Origin: Pseudorasbora parva
Lineage: Eukaryota; Chordata; Actinopteri; Cypriniformes; Gobionidae
NCBI RefSeq assembly: GCF_024679245.1
Contig: NC_090177.1
Coordinates: forward strand, 45,068,518 to 45,132,517
Direction of reading: 5' to 3'
Length of the DNA: 64,000 nt
Positions within the stretch are counted from its first letter, which is position 1; each line of letters starts with the position of its first letter. The position numbers and the translations under genes were made by a program. Positions 1-11,186 of this stretch are shown piece by piece. The notes under the pieces are model-generated. The model was not told the DNA's origin. It made no database searches and saw only the letters and a list, made by a program, of their open reading frames with translations.

Positions 1-69
1 TGGCCCCTAATAATAGGAACACTAACAATTTCAATAGGTGCCTCCGCACCTTCGGTGCTTGGCCCCTAA
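1..69 (+). repeat. 59-bp junction minisatellite, partial cluster at window edge
   Basis: One complete and one partial 59-mer (hairpin GCACCTTCGGTGC, then TTGGCCCCTAA) directly precede unit 1. The variant ACTAACAATTTC is shared with the last 59-mer before unit 18. Confidence 0.93.
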
Positions 70-2320
70 CAAGCAGCCATTATCGGGGCCAAGCGCAAAG
101 AAGAAGACAAGACATGCCAGCATGGCTGGAAGTCTCAAGCCAACTGCAACAATGAGCCATTAAGGACCTATTAAGTTGATTTTAGGCAAAATAGCAGTCA
201 AATTTTAAATACAGTCAATAATAATGGTTTAATGGTTTATCACTTTCGACCAATAGGTGTCACTGTTACGAAACTGATGTGGTTTAGTCAGATTGAGATG
301 ACAATGACACATGCAAAGTTTGGTGTCAATATGTCAAAGCATTGCAGAGATACAGCCTCAAGAGTAATTTTTGCATCATGGCTCAACTCTGTTGCAGTGG
401 TATATGAAAACTGTTTTGTCTATCAATCCGAAATCCATAACTATTTGTCAGCATGGTCTGAAGACGATACGGATCAATTTTGGTGAAAATCGGACAAACG
501 GTCTAGGATGAGTTTGAAAAAGTAGGTTTTTAACAAATAACAAGACGGAGGACAGATAGGTTTGCAAAATATGGCACAATTGGTATCCATGTTCTCGGCA
601 TGAGCCATTGACTGTATTATGACCAGTTTCATTACAATGGGTTAATTTAATCAAAAGTTATTCGCATTTCTGTACATTTTATTACAACTTTTGACCACAA
701 GGTGGCGCTACCCCGAAACTTTTTGAGTATCTTCGGGACATGGAGCGGAAGACACATACCGAGTTTTGTAACGATACGCTAATGCATTCTTAAATTATAG
801 CATTAGCATTTTAAACCGTAATACTGCATTGAAGTCAATGGGAATTTCATGTTTTGTTTTATTATAGCGCCACCAAGAGGCACAATCCCACCAATTTTTT
901 TATGTGTCCTCATAGTGAGCCCATACATATGTGTGTCAAGTTTGGTGAAAATATCTCATTTTGTTTTGGAGTTATAGACATTTATATGAAAAAACACGTA
1001 AAAAAGGACTGACACCTGACTTTGATTGGATTTTACTACCCCTTACTATCAATATTTTGAGATTTGGGCATTAGCGTATAGCTATCGACCTATGTTTCCG
1101 AACTTCTGAGGCTGGTTTCGTCTCGATCGGACTAGCGGTTTCGAAGATATCAGCAAATGTTTTTTAAGCACTAAATTACAACTCTGCGCAAACCATATGC
1201 CGAAACCTGGCAAGTCTGGTATCGTTGGAGTCGGCAAGGATTCAGGAGACCAAAAAACACACTCCCATCAAAATATGTCAACCACACCCAAAGTTATAAG
1301 CGTTTGAAAAAAAAAATTCTCCACTAGGTGGCGCTGTTTCGAAACTTCTCAGGCTACTTCAGGGCATCGTGGTGATGACCCATACCAAGTTTCGTAACAA
1401 TCCGTTCATGCGTTCATAAAATACAGCATTTTTGCACATAATTCAAAATGGCCGACATCCAAAATGGCCGACATGGTAAAATTGGATATCAGTCGACTCG
1501 GCATGACGCCCTGAATCTAATGAGACCAATTTTATGATTTTTGGATAAACGGTTCAGAAGTTATAAGCCAAAATATGCATTTTTCGTATCTCCGGACCAG
1601 TAGGTGGCGCTGCGCCGAAACGCTGCATGTTGCTTCAGGTCATGCTTGTGATGACATGTACCAAGTTTGGTTTGAATACGATAAAGCGTTGCGGAGATAT
1701 AGCCTTTAGTGTGTTTTTGCAACCTCCACGTAAAATTTGTTTGTGCGTTTATTGAAAACGATTGGACGAATCAACTTGAATTCCATAACTTTTTGTCAAC
1801 ATGCTCTGAAGATGATCTGTTTCAATTTTCGTGAAAATCGGAGCAACGGCCTAGGAGGAGTTCGAAAAAGTAGGTTTTTCAGAAAATTCAAAATGGCGGG
1901 AAAATTTGCATACCGGAAAATGACATCATAGGGTGAAATCGAATCGGCTTGAGCCAAGGAATCCGATGAAAAAAGAATTTTGTTTCTAGCCCTTAGGGGT
2001 CAAAAGTTATAAGCATAAATATGAGTGAAACTTTGGACAGGTGGTGGCGCTAGAGGGATTGAGTTAGAGGCACCAAATTTGCTATAGTGACAGGTCAGAC
2101 TGGCCTCTATGAGTGTGCCAAATTTCACAACTTTTTACCATACGGTTCTATGGGCTGCCAGAGACTCCTATGGCGGAAGAAGCAGAATAATAATAATAGG
2201 AACACTAACGATTTCAATAGGTGCCTCCGCACCTTCGGTGCTTGGCCCCTAATAATAGGAACACTAACGATTTCAATAGGTGCCTCCGCACCTTCGGTGC
2301 TTGGCCCCTAAATATAGCTG
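70..2320 (+). repeat. Macrosatellite unit 1, haplotype A
   Basis: Full-length unit carrying all A markers: GGACAGATAGG, GGCGCTACCCC, AAAAAAGGACTGAC, TTTCGTAACAATCCG and GGACCAGTAGGTGGCGCT. It starts directly on CAAGCAG after CCCCTAA, without the ATATAGCTG seen before most units. CTCF-like sites lie at 695-709, 1321-1335 and 1597-1611. It ends in two 59-mers. Confidence 0.95.
2198..2310 (+). repeat. 59-bp minisatellite, 2 copies (unit 1/2 junction)
   Basis: Two copies of the 59-mer, each with the hairpin GCACC-TTC-GGTGC and the end GCTTGGCCCCTAA. The final GCTTGGCCCC (2299-2308) is the perfect reverse complement of GGGGCCAAGC at 2336-2345 in unit 2. Confidence 0.95.
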
Positions 2321-4471
2321 CAAGCAGCCATTATCGGGGCCAAGCGCAAAGAAGAAGACAAGACATGCCAGCATGGCTGGAAGTCTCAAGCCAACTGCAA
2401 CAATGAGCCATTAAGGACCTATTAAGTTGATTTTAGGCAAAATAGCAGTCAAATTTTAAATACAGTCAATAATAATGGTTTAATGGTTTATCACTTTCGA
2501 CCAATAGGTGTCACTGTTACGAAACTGATGTGGTTTAGTCAGATTGAGATGACAATGACACATGCAAAGTTTGGTGTCAATATGTCAAAGCATTGCAGAG
2601 ATACAGCCTCAAGAGTAATTTTTGCATCATGGCTCAACTCTGTTGCAGTGGTATATGAAAACTGTTTTGTCTATCAATCCGAAATCCATAAGTAGTTGTC
2701 AGCATGGTCTGAAGACGATACGGATCAATTTTGGTGAAAATCGGACAAACGGTCTAGGATGAGTTTGAAAAAGTAGATTTTTAACAAATAACAAGATGGA
2801 GCACAGATATGTTTGCAAAATATGGCAAAATTGGTATCTATCTTCTCGGCATGAGCCAATGAATGTATTATGACCAGTCTCATTACAATAGGCTAATTTA
2901 ATCAAAAGTTATTAGCATTTTTGTACATTTTATTACAACTTTTGACCACAAGGTGGCGCTGCCCCGAAACTTTTTGAATATCTTCGGGACATAGAGCGGA
3001 AGACACATACCGAGTTTTGTAATGATACACTAGTGCATTCTTAAATTATAGCATTAGCATTTTAAACCGTAATACTGCATTGAAGTCAATGGGAATTTCA
3101 TGTTTTGTTTTATTATAGCGCCACCAAGAGGCACAATCCCACCAATTTTTTTATGTGTCCTCGTAGTGAGCCCATACATATGTGTGTCAAGTTTGGTGAA
3201 AATATTTCATTTTGTTTTGGAGTTATAGACATTTATATGAAAAAACACGTAAAAAATGACTGACACCTGACTTTGATTGGATTTTACTACCCCTTACTAT
3301 CAATATTTTGAGATTTGGGCATTAGCGTATAGCTATCGACCTATGTTTCCGAACTTCTGAGGCTGGTTTCGTCTCGATCGGACTAGCGGTTTCGAAGATA
3401 TCAGCAAATGTTTTTTAAGCACTAAATTACAACTCTGCGCAAACCATATGCCGAAACCTGGCAAGTCTGGTATCGTTGGAGTCGGCAAGGATTCAGGAGA
3501 CCAAAAAACACACTCCCATCAAAATATGTCAACCACACCCAAAGTTATAAGCGTTTGAAAAAAAAAATTCTCCACTAGGTGGCGCTGTTTCGAAACTTCT
3601 CAGGCTACTTCAGGGCATCGTGGTGATGACCCATACCAAGTTTCATAACAATCTGTTCATGCGTTCATAAAATACAGCATTTTTGCACATAATTCAAAAT
3701 GGCCGACATCCAAAATGGCCGACATGGTAAAATTGGATATCAGTCGACTCGGCATGACGCCCTGAATCTAATGAGACCAATTTTATGATTTTTGGATAAA
3801 CGGTTCAGAAGTTATAAGCCAAAATAGGCATTTTTCGTATCTCCGGACAGGTAGGTGGCGCTGCGCCGAAACGCTGCATGTTGCTTCAAGTCATGCTTGT
3901 GATGACATGTACCAAGGTTGGTTTGAATACGATAAAGCGTTGCGGAGATATAGCCTTTAGTGTGTTTTTGCAACCTCCACGTAAAATTTGTTTGTGCGTT
4001 TATTGAAAACGATTGGACGAATCAACTTGAATTCCATAACTTTTTGTCAACATGCTCTGAAGATGATCTGTTTCAATTTTCGTGAAAATCGGAGCAACGG
4101 CCTAGGAGGAGTTCGAAAAAGTAGGTTTTTCAGAAAATTCAAAATGGCGGGAAAATGTGCATACCGGAAAATGACATCATAGGGTGAAATCGAATCGGCT
4201 TGAGCCAAGGAATCCGATGAAAAAAGAATTTTGTTTCTAGCCCTTAGGGGTCAAAAGTTATAAGCATAAATATGAGTGAAACTTTGGACAGGTGGTGGCG
4301 CTAGAGGGATTGAGTTAGAGGCACCAAATTTGCTATAGTGACAGCTCAGACTGGCCTCTATGAGTGTGCCAAATTTCACAACTTTTTACCATACGGTTCT
4401 ATGGGCTGCCAGAGACTCCTATGGCGGAAGAAGAAGAAGAAGAAGAAGAAGCAGAATAATAAATATAGCTG
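2321..4471 (+). repeat. Macrosatellite unit 2, haplotype B (reference description)
   Basis: Typical B unit. CTCF-like cores lie at 2946-2960 (CCACAAGGTGGCGCT) and 3572-3586 (CCACTAGGTGGCGCT). The third site reads GGACAGGTAGGTGGCGCT here, which breaks the second C of the motif. Two YY1-like AAAATGGCCGACAT blocks lie near 3700-3725 and one AAAATGGCGGG near 4140. Two internal blocks of about 295 bp (about 2489-2785 and 3839-4133) are diverged copies of each other. It ends in a (GAA)n linker, with no 59-mer. Confidence 0.95.
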
Positions 4472-6619
4472 CAAGCAGCCATTATCGGGGCCAAGCGCAA
4501 AGAAGAAGACAAGACATGCCAGCATGGCTGGAAGTCTCAAGCCAACTGCAACAATGAGCCATTAAGGACCTATTAAGTTGATTTTAGGCAAAATAGCAGT
4601 CAAATTTTAAATACAGTCAATAATAATGGTTTAATGGTTTATCACTTTCGACCAATAGGTGTCACTGTTACGAAACTGATGTGGTTTAGTCAGATTGAGA
4701 TGACAATGACACATGCAAAGTTTGGTGTCAATATGTCAAAGCATTGCAGAGATACAGCCTCAAGAGTAATTTTTGCATCATGGCTCAACTCTGTTGCAGT
4801 GGTATATGAAAACTGTTTTGTCTATCAATCCGAAATCCATAACTATTTGTCAGCATGGTCTGAAGACGATACGGATCAATTTTGGTGAAAATCGGACAAA
4901 CGGTCTAGGATGAGTTTGAAAAAGTAGGTTTTTAACAAATAACAAGACGGAGGACAGATAGGTTTGCAAAATATGGCACAATTGGTATCCATGTTCTCGG
5001 CATGAGCCATTGACTGTATTATGACCAGTTTCATTACAATGGGTTAATTTAATCAAAAGTTATTCGCATTTCTGTACATTTTATTACAACTTTTGACCAC
5101 AAGGTGGCGCTACCCCGAAACTTTTTGAGTATCTTCAGGACATGGAGCGGAAGACACATACCGAGTTTTGTAACGATACGCTAATGCATTCTTAAATTAT
5201 AGCATTAGCATTTTAAACCATAATACTGCATTGAAGTCAATGGGAATTTCATGTTTTGTTTTATTATAGCGCCACCAAGAGGCACAATCCCACCAATTTT
5301 TTTATGTGTCCTCATAGTGAGCCCATACATATGTGTGTCAAGTTTGGTGAAAATATCTCATTTTGTTTTGGAGTTATAGACATTTATATGAAAAAACACG
5401 TAAAAAAGGACTGACACCTGACTTTGATTGGATTTTACTACCCCTTACTATCAATATTTTGAGATTTGGGCATTAGCGTATAGCTATCGACCTATGTTTC
5501 CGAACTTCTGAGGCTGGTTTCGTCTCGATCGGACTAGCGGTTTCGAAGATATCAGCAAATGTTTTTTAAGCACTAAATTACAACTCTGCGCAAACCATAT
5601 GCCGAAACCTGGCAAGTCTGGTATCGTTGGAGTCGGCAAGGATTCAGGAGACCAAAAAACACACTCCCATCAAAATATGTCAACCACACCCAAAGTTATA
5701 AGCGTTTGAAAAAAAAAATTCTCCACTAGGTGGCGCTGTTTCGAAACTTCTCAGGCTACTTCAGGGCATCGTGGTGATGACCCATACCAAGTTTCGTAAC
5801 AATCCGTTCATGCGTTCATAAAATACAGCATTTTTGCACATAATTCAAAATGGCCGACATCCAAAATGGCCGACATGGTAAAATTGGATATCAGTCGACT
5901 CGGCATGACGCCCTGAATCTAATGAGACCAATTTTATGATTTTTGGATAAACGGTTCAGAAGTTATAAGCCAAAATATGCATTTTTCGTATCTCCGGACC
6001 AGTAGGTGGCGCTGCGCCGAAACGCTGCATGTTGCTTCAGGTCATGCTTGTGATGACATGTACCAAGTTTGGTTTGAATACGATAAAGCGTTGTGGAGAT
6101 ATAGCCTTTAGTGTGTTTTTGCAACCTCCACGTAAAATTTGTTTGTGCGTTTATTGAAAACGATTGGACGAATCAACTTGAATTCCATAACTTTTTGTCA
6201 ACATGCTCTGAAGATGATCTGTTTCAATTTTCGTGAAAATCGGAGCAACGGCCTAGGAGGAGTTCGAAAAAGTAGGTTTTTCAGAAAATTCAAAATGGCG
6301 GGAAAATTTGCATACCGGAAAATGACATCATAGGGTGAAATCGAATCGGCTTGAGCCAAGGAATCCGATGAAAAAAGAATTTTGTTTCTAGCCCTTAGGG
6401 GTCAAAAGTTATAAGCATAAATATGAGTGAAACTTTGGACAGGTGGTGGCGCTGGAGGGATTGAGTTAGAGGCACCAAATTTGCTATAGTGACAGCTCAG
6501 ACTGGCCTCTATGAGTGTGCCAAATTTCACAACTTTTTACCATACGGTTCTATGGGCTGCCAGAGACTCCTATGGCGGAAGAAAAAGAAGAAGAAGAAGC
6601 AGAATAATAAATATAGCTG
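4472..6619 (+). repeat. Macrosatellite unit 3, haplotype A
   Basis: All A markers are present, including TTTCGTAACAATCCG and the intact GGACCAGTAGGTGGCGCT site near 6000. It carries the private variants AAACCATAATAC and TTGTGGAGATATAG; the latter recurs in the 3' half of unit 18. It ends in a short GAA linker. Confidence 0.95.
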
Positions 6620-8811
6620 CAAGCAGCCATTATCGGGGCCAAGCGCAAAGAAGAAGACAAGACATGCCAGCATGGCTGGAAGTCTCAAGCCAACTGCAAC
6701 AATGAGCCATTAAGGACCTATTAAGTTGATTTTAGGCAAAATAGCAGTCAAATTTTAAATACAGTCAATAATAATGGTTTAATGGTTTATCACTTTCGAC
6801 CAATAGGTGTCACTGTTACGAAACTGATGTGGTTTAGTCAGATTGAGATGACAATGACACATGCAAAGTTTGGTGTCAATATGTCAAAGCATTGCAGAGA
6901 TACAGCCTCAAGAGTAATTTTTGCATCATGGCTCAACTCTGTTGCAGTGGTATATGAAAACTGTTTTGTCTATCAATCCGAAATCCATAAGTATTTGTCA
7001 GCATGGTCTGAAGACGATACGGATCAATTTTGGTGAAAATCGGACAAACGGTCTAGGATGAGTTTGAAAAAGTAGATTTTTAACAAATAACAAGATGGAG
7101 CACAGATATGTTTGCAAAATATGGCAAAATTGGTATCTATGTTCTCGGCATGAGCCAATGAATGTATTATGACCAGTCTCATTACAATAGGCTAATTTAA
7201 TCAAAAGTTATTAGCATTTTTGTACATTTTATTACAACTTTTGACCACAAGGTGGCGCTGCCCCGAAACTTTTTGAATATCTTCGGGACATAGAGCGGAA
7301 GACACATACCGAGTTTTGTAATGATACACTAGTGCATTCTTAAATTATAGCATTAGCATTTTAAACCGTAATACTGCATTGAAGTCAATGGGAATTTCAT
7401 GTTTTGTTTTATTATAGCGCCACCAAGAGGCACAATCCCACCAATTTTTTTATGTGTCCTCGTAGTGAGCCCATACATATGTGTGTCAAGTTTGGTGAAA
7501 ATATTTCATTTTGTTTTGGAGTTATAGACATTTATATGAAAAAACACGTAAAAAATGACTGACACCTGACTTTGATTGGATTTTACTACCCCTTACTATC
7601 AATATTTTGAGATTTGGGCATTAGCGTATAGCTATCGACCTATGTTTCCGAACTTCTGAGGCTGGTTTCGTCTCGATCGGACTAGCGGTTTCGAAGATAT
7701 CAGCAAATGTTTTTTAAGCACTAAATTACAACTCTGCGCAAACCATATGCCGAAACCTGGCAAGTCTGGTATCGTTGGAGTCGGCAAGGATTCAGGAGAC
7801 CAAAAAACACACTCCCATCAAAATATGTCAACCACACCCAAAGTTATAAGCGTTTGAAAAAAAAAATTCTCCACTAGGTGGCGCTGTTTCGAAACTTCTC
7901 AGGCTACTTCAGGGCATCGTGGTGATGACCCATACCAAGTTTCATAACAATCTGTTCATGCGTTCATAAAATACAGCATTTTTGCACATAATTCAAAATG
8001 GCCGACATCCAAAATGGCCGACATGGTAAAATTGGATATCAGTCGACTCGGCATGACGCCCTGAATCTAATGAGACCAATTTTATGATTTTTGGATAAAC
8101 GGTTCAGAAGTTATAAGCCAAAATAGGCATTTTTCATATCTCCGGACAGGTAGGTGGCGCTGCGCCGAAACGCTGCATGTTGCTTCAAGTTATGCTTGTG
8201 ATGACATGTACCAAGGTTGGTTTGAATACGATAAAGCGTTGCGGAGATATAGCCTTTAGTGTGTTTTTGCAACCTCCACGTAAAATTTGTTTGTGCGTTT
8301 ATTGAAAACGATTGGACGAATCAACTTGAATTCCATAACTTTTTGTCAACATGCTCTGAAGATGATCTGTTTCAATTTTCGTGAAAATCGGAGCAACGGC
8401 CTAGGAGGAGTTCGAAAAAGTAGGTTTTTCAGAAAATTCAAAATGGCGGGAAAATTTGCATACCGGAAAATGACATCATAGGGTGAAATCGAATCGGCTT
8501 GAGCCAAGGAATCCGATGAAAAAAGAATTTTGTTTCTAGCCCTTAGGGGTCAAAAGTTATAAGCATAAATATGAGTGAAACTTTGGACAGGTGGTGGCGC
8601 TAGAGGGATTGAGTTAGAGGCACCAAATTTGCTATAGTGACAGCTCAGACTGGCCTCTATGAGTGTGCCAAATTTCACAACTTTTTACCATACGGTTCTA
8701 TGGGCTGCCAGAGACTCCTATGGCGGAAGAAGCAGAATAATAATAATAGGAACACTAACGATTTCAATAGGTGCCTCCGCACCTTCGGTGCTTGGCCCCT
8801 AAATATAGCTG
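6620..8811 (+). repeat. Macrosatellite unit 4, haplotype B
   Basis: B-type throughout, with private variants such as TATCTATGTTCTC and CTTCAAGTTATG. It ends in AGCAGAATAATAATAATAGG followed by one 59-mer. Confidence 0.95.
8744..8801 (+). repeat. 59-bp minisatellite, 1 copy (unit 4/5 junction)
   Basis: A single 59-mer with the hairpin and CCCCTAA end, directly followed by ATATAGCTGCAAGCAG of unit 5. Confidence 0.93.
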
Positions 8812-11186
8812 CAAGCAGCCATTATCGGGGCCAAGCGCAAAGAAGAAGACAAGACATGCCAGCATGGCTGGAAGTCTCAAGCCAACTGCAACAATGAGCC
8901 ATTAAGGACCTATTAAGTTGATTTTAGGCAAAATAGCAGTCAAATTTTAAATACAGTCAATAATAATGGTTTAATGGTTTATCACTTTCGACCAATAGGT
9001 GTCACTGTTACGAAACTGATGTGGTTTAGTCAGATTGAGATGACAATGACACATGCAAAGTTTGGTGTCAATATGTCAAAGCATTGCAGAGATACAGCCT
9101 CAAGAGTAATTTTTGCATCATGGCTCAACTCTGTTGCAGTGGTATATGAAAACTGTTTTGTCTATCAATCCGAAATCCATAACTATTTGTCAGCATGGTC
9201 TGAAGACGATACGGATCAATTTTGGTGAAAATCGGACAAACGGTCTAGGATGAGTTTGAAAAAGTAGATTTTTAACAAATAACAAGATGGAGCACAGATA
9301 TGTTTGCAAAATATGGCAAAATTGGTATCTATCTTCTCGGCATGAGCCAATGAATGTATTATGACCAGTCTCATTACAATAGGCTAATTTAATCAAAAGT
9401 TATTAGCATTTTTGTACATTTTATTACAACTTTTGACCACAAGGTGGCGCTGCCCCGAAACTTTTTGAATATGTTCGGGACATAGAGCGGAAGACACATA
9501 CCGAGTTTTGTAATGATACACTAGTGCATTCTTAAATTATAGCATTAGCATTTTAAACCGTAATACTGCATTGAAGTCAATGGGAATTTCATGTTTTGTT
9601 TTATTATAGCGCCACCAAGAGGCACAATCCCACCAATTTTTTTATGTGTCCTCGTAGTGAGCCCATACATATGTGTGTCAAGTTTGGTGAAAATATTTCA
9701 TTTTGTTTTGGAGTTATAGACATTTATATGAAAAAACACGTAAAAAATGACTGACACCTGACTTTGATTGGATTTTACTACCCCTTACTATCAATATTTT
9801 GAGATTTGGGCATTAGCGTATAGCTATCGACCTATGTTTCCGAACTTCTGAGGCTGGTTTCGTCTCGATCGGACTAGCGGTTTCGAAGATATCAGCAAAT
9901 GTTTTTTAAGCACTAAATTACAACTCTGCGCAAACCATATGCCGAAACCTGGCAAGTCTGGTATCGTTGGAGTCGGCAAGGATTCAGGAGACCAAAAAAC
10001 ACACTCCCATCAAAATATGTCAACCACACCCAAAGTTATAAGCGTTTGAAAAAAAAAATTCTCCACTAGGTGGCGCTGTTTCGAAACTTCTCAGGCTACT
10101 TCAGGGCATCGTGGTGATGACCCATACCAAGTTTCATAACAATCTGTTCATGCGTTCATAAAATACAGCATTTTTGCACATAATTCAAAATGGCCGACAT
10201 CCAAAATGGCCGACATGGTAAAATTGGATATCAGTCGACTCGGCATGACGCCCTGAATCTAATGAGACCAATTTTATGATTTTTGGATAAACGGTTCAGA
10301 AGTTATAAGCCAAAATAGGCATTTTTCGTATCTCCGGACAGGTAGGTGGCGCTGCGCCGAAACGCTGCATGTTGCTTCAAGTCATGCTTGTGATGACATG
10401 TACCAAGGTTGGTTTGAATACGATAAAGCGTTGCGGAGATATAGCCTTTAGTGTGTTTTTGCAACCTCCACGTAAAATTTGTTTGTGCGTTTATTGAAAA
10501 CGATTGGACGAATCAACTTGAATTCCATAACTTTTTGTCAACATGCTCTGAAGATGATCTGTTTCAATTTTCGTGAAAATCGGAGCAACGGCCTAGGAGG
10601 AGTTCGAAAAAGTAGGTTTTTCAGAAAATTCAAAATGGCGGGAAAATTTGCATACCGGAAAATGACATCATAGGGTGAAATCGAATCGGCTTGAGCCAAG
10701 GAATCCGATGAAAAAAGAATTTTGTTTCTAGCCCTTAGGGGTCAAAAGTTATAAGCATAAATATGAGTGAAACTTTGGACAGGTGGTGGCGCTAGAGGGA
10801 TTGAGTTAGAGGCACCAAATTTGCTATAGTGACAGCTCAGACTGGCCTCTATGAGTGTGCCAAATTTCACAACTTTTTACCATACGGTTCTATGGGCTGC
10901 CAGAGACTCCTATGGCGGAAAAAGAAGAAGAAGCAGAATAATAATAGGAACACTAACGATTTCAATAGGTGCCTCCGCACCTTCGGTGCTTGGCCCCTAA
11001 TAATAGGAACACTAACGATTTCAATAGGTGCCTCCGCACCTTCGGTGCTTGGCCCCTAATAATAGGAACACTAACGATTTCAATAGGTGCCTCCGCACCT
11101 TCGGTGCTTGGCCCCTAATAATAGGAACACTAACGATTTCAATAGGTGCCTCCGCACCTTCGGTGCTTGGCCCCTAAATATAGCTG
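8812..11186 (+). repeat. Macrosatellite unit 5, haplotype B
   Basis: B-type. It carries the rare variant TTTTTGAATATGTTCGGG, which is shared only with unit 16, and the same linker (CGGAAAAAGAAGAAGAAGC) as unit 16. It ends in four 59-mers. Confidence 0.95.
10941..11176 (+). repeat. 59-bp minisatellite, 4 copies (unit 5/6 junction)
   Basis: Exactly 236 bases, four perfect periods of 59. Each ends in GGTGCTTGGCCCCTAA. Confidence 0.95.

Noticed and set aside
232..486. Recurring 84-, 64-, 68- and ~75-codon ORFs in each macrosatellite unit
   Set aside because: They recur only because the DNA recurs. They lack known domains, sit over recognisable non-coding modules, overlap on both strands, and are broken by single-base or indel variants in some units and in the diverged units 9 and 19.
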